DNA of 64,000 nt from Lepidostoma basale (Eukaryota; Arthropoda; Insecta; Trichoptera; Lepidostomatidae), in contig JAHDVF020000237.1 in assembly GCA_022606425.2 (NCBI GenBank), positions 1-64,000 on the forward strand. Direction: 5' to 3'. Position 1 is the stretch's first letter. Each line of letters starts with the position of its first letter. Position numbers and translations under genes: made by a program. This document shows positions 40,655 to 51,729 of this stretch, one piece after another. The notes below the pieces were generated by a model that did not search any database, was not told the origin of the DNA, and saw nothing but the letters and a program-made list of their open reading frames with translations.

Positions 40655-40975
40655 TATTTGGCTGTTTAGAATGTCAAATGCAAATAAAAGAAGTGAATGC
40701 AGTGGGAATGAAAGTGTAATGAACAAAATAAAAAAAGGATCATAAATATGGTTGGGATACGTGAATAGAATGAATGAAAAAATAATGGTAAGAAAGCCGT
40801 AAACAGAACTGGAAATATATGAAAGCAGAATAAAATATGGCACGATCAAACAGTCAAATACTATTTGTCAGGAGGAGTCGGAGAAATTAACGTGCATGTA
40901 TTACACGATGGATGAATGTTGAGGAAGTGAGAGAAGTATATCAGTAGAGAACAATGTGGCGGTCTATTCTTAATT
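40655..40975 (+). mobile_element. LINE-A copy, decayed
   Basis: AAGAAGTGAATGCAGTGGGA and GATGGATGAATGTTGAGGAA match LINE-A. The final GACGGCG block is lost. Confidence 0.7.
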
Positions 40976-41544
40976 ATACTTTTTTTTAAAATTTAAATTA
41001 AAAACATATTTAACGTTTTTTTAGATTAATTATGTTCGATTAAACATATTTAATTAAGGCAAATTATATAACGAAGAGCAAACAAAATACAATTTTAGTA
41101 AGTTAGGGTTGAAAATTCTGGGAGTCAATACTTTTGCGTACCTTTCAAGGATAATTGCGTGATAGTCCGAAGTCAGCCAAAGTTAGTAGGTATAAAATAA
41201 TATACGAAGTTTATTTTCTTAAATAAAATCCTCACACCACGTCCAGAATCTCAGAGCTAAATTAAAGTGGCCCGCCCACGTGTCAAGGATGAGGTGTTTG
41301 CCATAGTTGGGATTATGTTTCCAGACCAATTAGTTAGTAGTTGGGTAGTTACTCTAATCCCGCTCCCACCCCCTTCACACATCGTCACGTTTCTGCTCGT
41401 CCGACCCCTGACCCCAACCTCGCACACAACACCCCAAACAGTACACTGCCGAGCAATATTACAAGGGAGTATACGAGCAAAGCGCACCTTTCGAGGTGAA
41501 ATGTCGCCTTGTGATTTGTTACCCGACGTGTAATAATGTTAGCA
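40976..41544. other. No gene proven; GC-rich patch
   Basis: 41250-41525 is richer in C and open on both strands (88 codons plus, 76 codons minus). It lacks splice-bounded structure or a recognisable domain, so I do not call an exon. Confidence 0.3.
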
Positions 41545-41760
41545 TGCTTCTTCTTCTTTTAGATCTTTGGTCTGTTTCTATAGTCAGGCTAGCCTCTCTT
41601 GGGAAGTTGACTCCCAGCTATCCTTCTATCTTTTTGGCAGTCTTCCGGGGGGACGGTAGCCAACAGGAATCTGATGCACCACAAAGTATGGGATTCTGGA
41701 GGGATCCATCCTCTGCACGTGCGCATTCCAGTATCTTCTGCGTTGTATGCCTCAACGTAA
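41545..41760 (-). mobile_element. LINE-B 3' part
   Basis: TTGACTCCCAGCTATCCTTC and CCAACAGGAATCTGATGCAC match 56965-57100. Confidence 0.7.
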
Positions 41761-41789
41761 TTTATTAATTAATTATGCGTAATTTATTT

Positions 41790-42090
41790 ATTAATTAGAC
41801 TCGCACATTCTTCTCAATGATCTCATTTCTAAGGCATTTATTTTACTGTCATCCTTGGAACTTGTGCCAACACTTATGTATGGAAGAAAAGCTTGGAGAC
41901 GGCAAGATAAGGAAAACGATATATGATAGAATACCGAGAAAGATATATAAGGCAGATTATTGCATCATAAATCACGGGACTCGTCCTCGTAGAAGACCTC
42001 CTAAAATATGGAAGGACAGCATGGAATCTACCTCACAGGAGGAGCAACACTCTGGAGAACAGACCGTATAGGTCTACAACAAGGAAGAAG
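41790..42090 (+). mobile_element. Mixed LINE-A / LINE-B remnant
   Basis: 41795-41850 is minus-strand LINE-A scrap. 41860-42090 is plus-strand with LMYGRKAWRR-like text and then a LINE-B-like RPRRRPPKIWKDS, ending AAGGAAGAAGAA. Confidence 0.5.
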
Positions 42091-42215
42091 AAACATTGAA
42101 TGTCGGCCTCGTGAGAAGTCAGAGGAATCGAGAGAAATATGCCAGGAAAGAAAAGTGTGGCTAGCCCTTCGGGGAGACGGCGTGATGGTTAGTTAGTTAG
42201 TTAGCTAGTTTGGAT
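42091..42215 (+). mobile_element. LINE-A 3' end with internal deletion
   Basis: ACATTGAATGTCGGCCTCGT to GACGGCGTGATGGTTAGTTA. The block CAGTCCATTCTTTCTGCCTA is deleted. Confidence 0.8.
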
Positions 42216-42639
42216 AGTTAATGAAATAAAATCTTCGAAATACTACGCAAACTTGCATAAAAATTAATGTAATTTTGCATAGAATATGTATGCAAGCTTT
42301 AAAAAACATATCTTTATTCATAACTTTATTCTCTTTGTATCTACAATCGGAACTGTTTCCGTTACTTCCATGTTCTGGCATGTTAACTCCCTATCTACGA
42401 GTAGTACGATTCAACAGTTTCCGGTGATAGAAGACGAAACATGAAGGTGTAATATTTATAAGCTAATGTATATAATCATTGTATAATATATCACAAATTT
42501 AAAATAATAGAGCAATTAATGAAAATAATTAATCATAATATGAAAAAAATATGGACTTATATTTAAGAGGACGACAACTCTCCGATCCGTTGTGGGAACG
42601 ACACTTCGAGACAGAGAGAAGCTACACAGAGATGAAAAG
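42216..42639. other. No gene seen
   Basis: AT-rich. A short LINE-B scrap (CTCTCCGATCCGTTGTGGGA) lies at 42578-42620. Confidence 0.35.
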
Positions 42640-42640
42640 A

Positions 42641-42872
42641 AATAATATAGACATGTTTCGGACAAACAGTCCTTCTTCAGTAAAGATACATGTTTATAAA
42701 AATATTATAAAATTGTTGTTGTTTACATGATTTGACAAATATTATAAAGGTTTATAAATCTTTATAACATCTGTTAAATCATGAAAACAACAACAATTTA
42801 TAATATTTTTATAAATATGTATCTTTACTGAAGTAGGACTTTTTGTCCGAAACATGTCTATATAATTTAAAC
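42641..42872. repeat. Inverted repeat with facing modules M8 and M9
   Basis: Arms of about 105 bp are reverse complements (AGACATGTTTCGGACAAACA at the left, TTTTTGTCCGAAACATGTCT at the right). M8 (42650-42680, minus) reads CTGAAGA, A, GGAC / GTCC, GAA, ACATGT, C. M9 (42828-42858, plus) is the same with CTGAAGT. Confidence 0.75.
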
Positions 42873-42984
42873 TTTTTAATGTAAGTGTTGTGTATACAAA
42901 GTGTATAAAAAGAAAAATAGAAATAAACCATCATTACAACACAAAGTATGGCGTATATAGAAGTAATATCTATACGAAGTAATA

Positions 42985-43262
42985 TTTGCCGCGCTGCAGA
43001 ACCAACCTGCCAATGGTTATGCCTGTGGGTAGGGCAATCTTATTGCTTAATCGGATCGCCTCGGAGGTCGACATATTTCGTGATAGTGTGAGTTGCCTCA
43101 GGGATGCAATATCAATGTTATGATTATTTATAATTCTTAAACTTTATTTATTTATTTATGTGCTTTTATGCTTCTCTCTTAAATTCTTATAATGTTATTG
43201 TAAACGATCTGGAAATATTTCTGTAATGTTTGTAATTTTTATTGAAATAAATGAAATGAAAA
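42985..43262 (+). mobile_element. LINE-G 3' end
   Basis: RCRTNLPMVMP-type codons (CTGCAGAACCAACCTGCCAA) and the 3' UTR, ending TGAAATAAATGAAATGAAA. Confidence 0.75.
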
Positions 43263-43904
43263 TATCTCTAATTTCAAAAATGTTGTGATTGTATAGAAAT
43301 TTAACGTGTAAAAATTTTTGGCACAATGAGGTAAAGATTCAGAATAATTGAGTGATTGATCAGAATAAATTAGCATCTCCTTTATTATCTGAACTTTGCT
43401 ATCGCGCTAAAGAGGAATGCGGAAGTAAAGAGCCTAGGAAAGCTATTAAACTTCATTCTAGATACCTAAGAAATCTTATTTGAATCCTCTCCAATATAAG
43501 CAAAGTACCTTGTCTTGTCCGGGGTTATCACTAAACCAATATAATTTAACAGCCTTAGGGCGGGAACCATTGGATCTCACCACATACCTTTTAGTTGGAA
43601 ATCGTTCCGCTTGGAAAATTTATCCAGAGCTATGCAAACCTGATTGCATAAATCAGCTAGAGCTTGCAGCGAGCAAAAATGTTGCATTTGCTTTGATGTT
43701 CTCTTAATATTATCGTCCAAAGGATGCGGTCGAAGCGAGTTTTATATCTAAATATTAGTTTGAATTTTAAATGAAAACTTGCATTCAAAGAAATCCATTA
43801 ACGCTGGAATTAGATAAAGCAAAAAACTTTCTAAATTTAAATTTATGATTAAGATGTAGGTGTGGGTCATTTAACTTTTGTATTTATCAAAATAAAGTAG
43901 AAGC
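43263..43904. other. No proven gene
   Basis: A 75-codon frame at 43480-43707 has normal composition but no domain, signal peptide or clear splice sites. Confidence 0.3.
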
Positions 43905-44368
43905 ATGGAACTGGCAGAAGAAGGATGAAAGCAGAATAAATGCAGTAAAGATGAAGTCCCTAAGTCGTTTGCGTGGTAGAACGATATAAGACAGAATATC
44001 AAATGCTGATATAAGAAAGTAATGTAGAGCGGAAGAAGATATTATGAACAAAATTACGAAAGGATCGCTGCGTGGTTCGGACATATGGAGCGCATGGATG
44101 GAGAAATAATGGTTAAGAAAGTATACGTTAATGATGTAAATGGAGAACGGAGTCGAGGTAGACCGAGGAAAACATGGCATGACCAAATTAATCTATTTTA
44201 AAGGTAGGACATGTTAGAAGTCGGAAGAATCGACGTGCGTGTATGACTCGCTGTATAAATGTGCAGGAGGTTAGAGAGGTGTGTCAGGATAGAGTAGTGT
44301 GGCGGTCAATTCTATCTGCCTACCCCTACGGGGAAACGGCGTGATGGTTTGTTGTTGTTGTTGTTAAG
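43905..44368 (+). mobile_element. LINE-A2 copy
   Basis: ATGGAACTGGCAGAAGAAGG to GACGGCGTGATGG with a (GTT)n tail at 44347-44363. The frame is broken at several points. Confidence 0.85.
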
Positions 44369-44779
44369 TAGAATTGAAAGCGAATTACTACAAAGGTGCC
44401 AAGGAGTTGACCCGTAAAACAAAACAAAAAATGAGAAAAACTGTTAATTGTAATATGTGTCATGTCATTTTGGCATCTTTGGGGTGAAGTTTGAACCATG
44501 TTATATTATTTAATCACTGTGTACCTTAGCACAGTTATTGGCCTTTATGCTTTACACCAATTGGGATCAAAAACTCTTTCTGATACTTGATATTTCATTT
44601 TAATGATCAGCCCTGAATTTTAGATGGATATATTTTATGTAATTACAGAAAAGGCTAATGATCGAAACTGTAGCATCTCACCAAACCTATGCGAATGTAA
44701 ACTTACTAGATCAAAAGTCTAATATTTTTGAAAACAACTGTTTTCTTGAAATTATCACTTAAATTGAATTTTATGTTTA
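44369..44779. other. No gene seen
   Basis: AT-rich intron DNA. Confidence 0.3.
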
Positions 44780-44998
44780 TGTATTTGAATTGCTCGAATT
44801 ATGTCTTATTTAATTATAAAATATAACCTAAGAAAATTAAAAAAGTTCCTAATAAATAATTACTATTCCTTTATCTATGTATTATATATTATAGACGTCA
44901 GTGAGAATTAACGAACCAGAATGGCGTTGGGCGCGTATTGCGCACTTAACGAGATTTCGGTGTTACTTAGCAATTAACGTGAATAAATGAAAAAAAAT
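44780..44998. repeat. Unclassified repeat, copy 1
   Basis: From TGCTCGAATTATGTCTTATT to GGCGTTGGGCGCGTATTGCG and CAATTAACGTGAATAA. The same order is found at 51985-52182. Confidence 0.75.
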
Positions 44999-44999
44999 A

Positions 45000-45590
45000 C
45001 TAACTAACTAACTAACTAACTAACCATCACGCCGTCTCCCCGAAAGGGTAGGCAGAAAGAATGGACTGTCACACTTTAACCGATGCGGCACTCCATCCTT
45101 CTCTTTTCGCCCCGCGGGAGACGCGGTGTGATGGGTTGCGAACCTCATCGCCACCAATAGGCATCTCCCGCGCGCACTTCGATCTTCCAACATCCACAAA
45201 ATAAATCTAAAACAAATAATATAAAATACAATGATATAAAATAAAATAACAAAATAAAAATAATTTAATACAAAATGTTATTTTTAGATGGGGCATATTT
45301 GTCTATTTAATTTATGTTCCACGAATCAATTTAGCACATAATGCAATAACACATAATGTTTTTCCGATGTTGCACATGTTGACCTGGACGATCCAGACTT
45401 TTGTGTTTCTTTAATTTATGTTACACGGATCCACCGTTTTTTAAATTAGCTGTTATATGATTTATTTAATGTTCCACGTATCCACTTTTTTTATTTGGCA
45501 GTAATTAGGCACTTAAAACCAACTAACACCAGCAAGAACTTTAAAAGAATATTGAAGAAATTATTCAAATTGTCATTGGAACAAAAAAAA
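45000..45590 (-). mobile_element. nA element, full-length-like
   Basis: (AACT)n tail, LINE-A-like 65 bp, GCGGGAGACGCGGTG block, and the two AT-rich modules ending AAATTGTCATTGGAAC. Confidence 0.88.
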
Positions 45591-45847
45591 ATTACTAATT
45601 ATAAATAAAGGTTTTGATCTAAAGATACTAACAATATCTTAAATTTTTATGGGATTCTATAAAATATACTAATAATTCTGGAAAACAGAAGTTTTTATAA
45701 ATAGACAATTGATGTATTTTATAAATAGACAATTTTGGTAATCGTGTTTGAAACGATCGCTTAAAAACTTCTAGAAAAGTTATGTTTCTATCAGTTTTTA
45801 ATATTTCTTTTTACTTCTATAATATTATTTTGGTGAACCCAGTCTTT
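45591..45847. other. No gene; weak P scraps
   Basis: TTCTGGAAAACAGAAGTTTT and AAAAACTTCTAGAAAAGTTA are inverted P-like arms. Too decayed to outline. Confidence 0.35.
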
Positions 45848-46062
45848 CGTGGCATGGTGGTTAGAGCTCTGACTTCCAAGTTCGAAGGTCCCGGGTTTGA
45901 TTCCCGGCGATGGCAGTATGATTGTCACACTGTCGTTGGTCTGGTGTAGAATTCACGTGACAATAAAATGGCGATAGATTGGCTACCTATCACATGTCAT
46001 AAGAATCAATATAATAGCTAAAATAAATTGTATACAGTAATTGGGTTCAAACAACCTGTTGT
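45848..46062 (+). mobile_element. tRNA-derived SINE S
   Basis: A box CGTGGCATGGTGGTTAGAGC, B box GGTCCCGGGTTTGATTCCCG, the shared body, and the TAATTGGGTTCAAACAACCT, GTTGT end. Confidence 0.9.
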
Positions 46063-46384
46063 GTCCAAGGAAAAAAATAAGAAATGCAATGGTGATCGGC
46101 TATCATGTATGGATGATCAAGGAATGACAACATCGAAACACCGTAAACAACGATCCCAAAGATCCACAGAGATGCAAATCTTCAAGGTCTTTGAGATAAA
46201 ATACGAAATTAAGAAATTTGGTGCTGAACTAAAATTACCAGCATCACGGGTCGTACAGATTAATTGAAGTTACAGCCAGACAGGGCAATATCAGATGGAC
46301 ATCTAGAATACTCCAATGAAGAATAATTTGACAAAGAAAATGAGTATCGGGAAGCCACCTAAAAGATGAATGATGATATTCAAC
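46063..46384. other. No proven gene; possible LINE-like remnant
   Basis: A 79-codon frame at 46028-46267 starts inside the SINE and is thus not native. The rest is unassigned. Confidence 0.3.
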
Positions 46385-46635
46385 ATTTAGAATGTAAACA
46401 AATACTTGTAGACAAATACTGGATTAAACCCATTGCGGGTTAGTCATTTTTAAGGATTAATTGTATCTCAATAGAGACGAAGATGTAAATTGTTTTTTTT
46501 TTGGACACAGAATATGGTGTTCGAGGCGCTTATGGGACTTGTGATTGGGTTAAGCGATCGCTTTATGTTAACAACATTCCCCATTCCGCCCTTCTTACGA
46601 CCACCACGTCTGACAAATTTTTGGAAGATGTATAT
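46385..46635 (+). repeat. Repeat B copy
   Basis: The 5' part (AATACTTGTAGACAAATACT), a poly-T insert at 46490, and the core with ACAGG lost (GGACTTGTGATTGGGTTAAG). It joins LINE-A at 46636. Confidence 0.8.
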
Positions 46636-47140
46636 ATGGTGTTCTTCTACCGACCCTTATGTATGGAAGCGAAGCATGGAACTGGCAAAGGAAGAATGAA
46701 AGTAGAATAAATGCAGTAGAAATGAGATCTCTTAGACGAATGTGTGGATATTCTGTGTATGATAGAGTGTCGAATGAAAATATAAGAAGTGAATGCGGTG
46801 CGAATGATGGTGTCATGAACAAAATAATGAAAGGATAATTAAGATGGTTTGGACATATGGAAAGAATGAATGAAGAAAGAATGGTAAAAAAATTATATGT
46901 TAATGATGTAATGGTACCAGAAATAGAGGAAGACCAAGGAAAACGTGGCACGATCAAATAAATCAAATATTGAATGTCGGCCATGTGAGGAGTCAGAGAA
47001 ATCGACGCGCGTGCATGACACGATGTATGAATGTTGAGGAAGCGAGAGAAATATGTCAGGAAAGAAAGGTGTGGCAGTCCATTCTTTCTGCCTACCCCTT
47101 CGGGGAGACGGCGTGATGGTTAGTTAGTTAGTTAGTTTTT
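46636..47140 (+). mobile_element. LINE-A, roughly 505 bp derivative
   Basis: Starts TGGTGTTCTTCTACCGACCC and ends GATGGTTAGTTAGTTAGTTA. The frame is broken by a stop after MKG and a one-base loss near 46910. The start point is shared with other copies. Confidence 0.88.
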
Positions 47141-47225
47141 GTATATATGCCACCATGTTGAGAAACACTTTACATTTTTTAGTTCAATCTACACTAGCGT
47201 CATCCATTAAGATTAGGTGATGATG
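47141..47225 (+). repeat. Repeat B 3' fragment
   Basis: TTCAATCTACACTAGCGTCA with ATTAAGATTAG. It is the far side of the B copy interrupted by LINE-A at 46636-47140. Confidence 0.65.
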
Positions 47226-47927
47226 ATGACATTGCCTGAAAAACTAGCCACCTGGATGTAAAGGACAAGACAGGGATTAGTGGAGAATAATGAAAGAGCC
47301 CATATCCAGTATACGGAAGTATACGGAAGATGACTGAAGAAGAAGAAACAAATAAACAATTTTTTTACTTAATTTATCCCACGACATCAATAAGTAAAGT
47401 CATTTTTAGGCAAAAACCAAAAGTTCGTACAAACATCGAAACAACCGCGAAAACTTTCGAAATCCATTCAAATGTTAGTACTGATTCTGATGGCTTTAGG
47501 AGAAAATCCCTTATAAAAAGTTTCCGTTTCATTCCTCTTCAGGGAATCGACAGAGAGAGAATCCCGCTCGAATGTTCTGATCCCGCCTGCGTTTACCGGA
47601 TTCGTCCCGCGGGAAAAGTTCTAACTCACAGCGCTATGTGCGGGGAAAACGCAATGAATTCGTACAACTCTTTTTATTTGCGCCATAAAATAAAGTGTAC
47701 GCAATTATTTCCTTGGTTGTTGGAGACAGTGCTTAAATTAATGGTTTGAAAAAAAAGTTTTCAAATGTTGTGCGATAGATTGACCCTTTAACACGGTGAT
47801 GGGTAACGAATGATCAGTGAAGTGCAAGTTTATTCCTGTTATGGAAGTCGCGCGGTAGTACTTATTATACATAATAATTATATGACGTTTAATTCACGAA
47901 TAACACTAATTTCGCATTTATCTTCTT
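47226..47927. other. No proven gene; 139-codon open frame
   Basis: The plus-strand frame at 47330-47749 contains FRFIPLQGIDRERIPLECSD, with a Ser/Thr-rich N-terminus. I see no domain and its start is next to LINE debris. It could be an old exon, but evidence is lacking. Confidence 0.3.
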
Positions 47928-48240
47928 CTTCTTCCTGTGCCGTGTCAGGTCCCCCCGACGTTGGCGATCACTCCGGCGAAAACCTCCCTGTCCTGCGCTG
48001 CCCGAAACAGGTCATCCACCGTCCTCATTCCGGTCCACTCTCTAATGTTGCGCAGCCAGGACATCTGCTTTCTGCCAACTCCCCGTCTTCCCTCTATCTT
48101 GCCCTCCAATATAAGTCGGAGGAGGCGGTACTTCTCTCCACGCAGCACGTGACCCAAATATGAGACCTTTTTCACTTTGACATTCGACAACAGCTCTCTC
48201 TTGGCTCTTGGCTCTCTCGCATTTATAAGTAATTCTAATT
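47928..48240 (-). mobile_element. LINE-C 3' end
   Basis: Minus-strand 81 codons: VKKVSYLGHVLRGEKYRLLR, LEGKIEGRRGVGRKQMSWLR and VIANVGGT, then the (GAA)n tail as (CTT)n at 47920. Confidence 0.88.
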
Positions 48241-48279
48241 TCGCCTTGAATCATGTGTGACGATAAATATCCAGTACAT

Positions 48280-48800
48280 GGTATGGCAGTGCACAATGGT
48301 GTTCTTCTACCGACCCTTATGTATGTAAGCGAAGTATGGAACTGGCAAAAAAAGGATGAAAGTAGAATAAATGCAGCAGAAATGAGATCTCTTAGACGAA
48401 TGTGTGGATACTCTGTGTATGATAGAGTGTCGAATGAAAATATAAGAAGTGACTGCGGTGCGAATTATGGTGTTATAAACCAAATAACGAAAGGATAATT
48501 AAGATGGTTTGGACATATGGAAAGAATGAAATAAAAAAGAATGGTAAAAAAATATATGTTAACGATGTAAATGGAACTAGAAATAGAGGAAGACCGAGGA
48601 AAACGTGGCACAATCAAATAAATCAAATATTGAATGTCGGCCACATGAGGAGTCAGAGAAATCGACACGCGTGCATGATACGATGTATGAATGTTGAGGA
48701 AGCGAGAGAAATATGTCAGGAAAGAAAAGTGTGGCAGTCCATTCTTTCTGCCTACCCCTTCGGACAGATGGCGTGATGGTTAGTTTGTTAGTTTTTAGTT
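48280..48800 (+). mobile_element. LINE-A, roughly 515 bp derivative
   Basis: GGCAGTGCACAATGGTGTTC start, SLRRMCGYSVYDRVSNENIR, a stop after the KG, then RGRPRKTWHNQINQILNVGH and a GTTAG tail. Confidence 0.88.
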
Positions 48801-49081
48801 TATATCTGAAATATAATTATAAATGATCGCTAAGATGTTTTGAATACATTGTATGAATGGATGACGAATACTGTGATGAAAAGCAGTATACAAGAAGTCG
48901 ACAGAGGCCGATGAATTGAAGGCATATCCAAAGTTATCAACTACTAACATGTGTGTTTAAAAAAAAACGATGGGCATACGTATCACGACATATGAATATG
49001 GTAGACATTTCAAAGGTTTATCGTAGAACAATATCCATTTGCCTATACTTGGAGGGAAATTAGTTTTACAAAAGGTCTTAC
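48801..49081. other. PTP intron, donor side of exon B
   Basis: No repeat family recognised. Confidence 0.3.
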
Positions 49082-49216
49082 CTTGATAAAGTCGAAGGTT
49101 TTGGTCAGCATAACAATTGCTGCAGCCCTTTCTTGCCACACCATCCGCCAAAACTGGGTTACAGTTTCCTCCGTTGGACCCTGGGTCACGATGTAGGCTT
49201 TAGGCTTCAGAAGACT
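49082..49216 (-). CDS. Protein tyrosine phosphatase domain, exon B
   Basis: A 135-nt minus-strand exon lies between TTTCTAG (49217-49223) and GTAAGA (from 49081), phase 0 at both ends. It encodes [20 protein letters not shown], then [20 protein letters not shown] and FDFIK. The AYIxTQGPxxxTxxxFWRMVW sequence is the most conserved run of class I PTP domains. In active PTPs this part forms the hydrophobic core rather than the catalytic pocket. It joins exon A (NASSID) upstream and exon C (VMCVQYWP) downstream. Confidence 0.95.
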
Positions 49217-49394
49217 CTAGAAATATAAAGAAAAAAAATATTCATTTACCAAGAACATGGTTTTAATATCTCCCGACTGGGGTAATCCGTTCTAGGAAGG
49301 CATTTTTTGCACTCTATATAATCTCAATATAGTTAATGTTTTTGATTGAAATTTCTTGGTAGAAGTTCATTTTAAATAATTAAAACACAAAAAA
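49217..49394. other. PTP intron upstream of exon B
   Basis: The acceptor pyrimidine tract and unremarkable AT-rich DNA. Confidence 0.3.
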
Positions 49395-49610
49395 TTTGAT
49401 ACAAAATTTCTTTATTATTATGTATTTAGTGTGCTTCCACTTGTGTTTATGTTCGACCGGTTTCGGCAGCTTGCTGCCATCTTCTGGTACCTACATCAAA
49501 ATTTATGTGGTGTATATAATAAATGATAGGGGTCGGGGTTAAACATTTATTTTTTCCCTGATTCTCAATAATGTATTACTGTTATTAAGTTGTAGTTGAA
49601 ATGATTCTAA

Positions 49611-50115
49611 CTAACTAACCATCACGCCGTCTCCCCGAAGTGGTAGGCAGAAAGAATGGACTGCCACACTTTTCTTTCCTGACATATTTCTCTCGATTCC
49701 TCAACATTCATACATCGTGTCATGCACGCGCGTCGATTTCTCTGACTCCTCACATGGCCGACATTCAATATTTGATTTATTTGATCGTGCCACGTATTCC
49801 TCGGTCTTCCTCTATTTCTGGTTCCATTTACATCATAAACATATTATTATTTTTACCATTCTTTCATCATTCATTCTTTCCATATGTCCAAACCATTTTA
49901 ATGATCCTTTCATTATTTTGTTCATGACACTATCATTCGCACCGCAGTCACTTCTTATATTTTCATTCGACACTCTATCATACACAGAGTATGCACACAT
50001 TCGTCTAAGAGATCTCATTTATACTGCATTAATTCTACTTTCATCCTTCTTTTGCCAGTTCCATTCTTCGCTTCCATACATAAGGGTCGGTAGAAGAACA
50101 CCTATAATGGAAACC
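49611..50115 (-). mobile_element. LINE-A derivative with 11-bp target duplication
   Basis: AAATGATTCTA at 49600-49610 and 50116-50126 flanks the insertion. The minus strand encodes SLRRMCAYSVYDRVSNENIR and FGHMERMNDERMVK, with frame breaks. Its 5' end is at the common GGTGTTCTTCTACCGACC point plus about 13 extra bases. Confidence 0.92.
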
Positions 50116-50261
50116 AAATGATTCTATATAATACAAATTTAGGGTTAGTTTGTTATTTTAATATTATCGATCAATCGATGCACGTACATTCACCACTCCT
50201 CTATCCATTGTAAACAATATAATTCAATACCAACGTTTATTTAACTTCTAGGTACTTTTTC

Positions 50262-50765
50262 TTCTTTTTTTGTCCTGTCACACCTCCGTGGTGCATAGGG
50301 CCTCAAGGAATCTTCTCCACCCGACTCTATCGCATGCCTGATGCTTAACATCGTCCCAAGTGAGACCTGCTGCCTTAACCTAGTCCTGCAGGGTTCTTCT
50401 CCAGGTGGCTCTAGGTCTGCCTCGCTTTCTCTTTCCCCCCATAGGGGACCAGTCTAGTGCGCCCTGAGCGATGCAGGCTGGGTTCCGTCTCAGAGTGTGA
50501 CCGATCCACTGCCATTTGCGCCAAGCGACTTGTTCTCTAATTGGCTTTTCGCCTGCCATGGTCCAGAGAACAGCATTTGCCATTTTTGAACGGCATTTTT
50601 GAGCGAAGGTACCTATTTATATAAACACCTGGAGTTTACCAATAACGTCTGAGGTAGACTTCCAAGTCTCACATCCGTACAGCAGTACGCTTTTAACGTT
50701 ACTGCTGAATACTTGGAGCTTGAGCTTTCTCGAAATGACTTTCTCGAAATGAATTCTAGGTACTT
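50262..50765 (-). mobile_element. LINE-D, longest of three
   Basis: The frame at 50380-50583 reads RKWQWIGHTLRRNPACIAQG and GKRKRGRPRATWRRTL. Upstream on the minus strand are further remnants with a run like KLKLQVFSSNVKSVLLYGCE. The tail is AAAAAAAGAAGAAA at the left. Confidence 0.82.
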
Positions 50766-51112
50766 ACTTACTTTCTAAATAATATGTAATCTGCCGTAAT
50801 TATCTTTGTTTCAGATCTCCAGGGGGAAATTCCACGACAGCAGTAGCCGGGCCACAACACATTTGAAATATTGAAACTTAATTATCTCAAACACAAAAAT
50901 CACATTATATAGAATGATTTCAAGAATTAGCCACCCTAATAATTGTTTTTTAAATTATATAGTAAACAAACTAACCCAAAACTTACATTATATAGAATCA
51001 TTTCAACTACAACTTAGTAATACATTATTTAGAATCAGGGGAAAAAATGTTTAACCCGCACCACTATCATTTATTATATAAACCAAATTAATTTTGATGT
51101 AGGTACCCTATC

Positions 51113-51489
51113 CTTATCCTATCCTGTATCTCAACCCCATTGCCATATCGGTCCCCACGCAAGGCCACCGGCCCAAGCCCAAGGCCACTCTTGTCCCACT
51201 TGGTTCCATATCCAACCGGCCCCCAAACGAGGCCACTCCCTGTCACTGTCCCTCAGTCTCCACCCAAGACCTCGGCCTCTTTCCAAGGTCATCCCCAACC
51301 CCTCCACACTCCCTCCTACCCGGGTTGTCAGGTCCAAATGTCGGACACAACCCACTACATCCTCCAAGTAACCCTCCCCTCACCATCCAACAATATCCAA
51401 CTTCATCTCCAAGAAAGAAATTTCCAACATGTGGGGGAGCAATAGCCTCTGAGCTGGTACTCCCGAAAAGACAATACCCAAGATCCAAG
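51113..51489. other. C-rich segment of unknown origin
   Basis: Strongly C-rich on the plus strand (for example CCTTATCCTATCCTGTATCT, then GGCCACCGGCCCAAGCCC) with several GGCCAC units. It is open in two frames, but low complexity. It lies inside the right arm of the inverted pair and has no relative in the window. Confidence 0.5.
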
Positions 51490-51729
51490 ATGTAGGTACC
51501 AGAAGATGGCAGCAAGCGCCGAAACCGGTCGAACATAAACACAAGTGGAAGCACTCTAAATACATAATAATAAAGAAATATTGTATACGAGTATATATTT
51601 TTTGTTTTCCTTATTTAATCTCAATATATAAATTACTTATCTAGAGAACAATTAATGAACAGGGGGAATACAACATATCTTAAAGTGTAATAATTTTAAA
51701 TTAATTGTCTTATAGTGTATATATTATCA

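Larger units (their letters stand above)
49395..51598. repeat. Inverted Penelope-like pair with modules M10 and M11
   Basis: The left arm (49395-49610, continuing 50116-50165) and right arm (50965-51112, continuing 51490-51598) are reverse complements. Shared text includes CTTCCACTTGTGTTTATGTT, GGGGTTAAACATTT and ATGATTCTATATAAT. M10 (49455-49486, minus) reads CAGAAGA, T, GGCAG / CTGCC, GAA, ACCGGT, C. M11 (51500-51530, plus) is similar with one stem base lost. A LINE-A at 49611 splits the left arm. A C-rich segment sits in the right arm. Confidence 0.75.

Noticed and set aside
41267..41533. Overlapping open frames on both strands in a GC-rich patch
   Set aside because: Composition alone explains the lack of stops. 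No motif or splice-bounded structure was seen.
47330..47749. 139-codon plus-strand frame as a host exon
   Set aside because: No domain, no splice sites that I trust, and it begins in LINE-like debris. Kept only as an open question.
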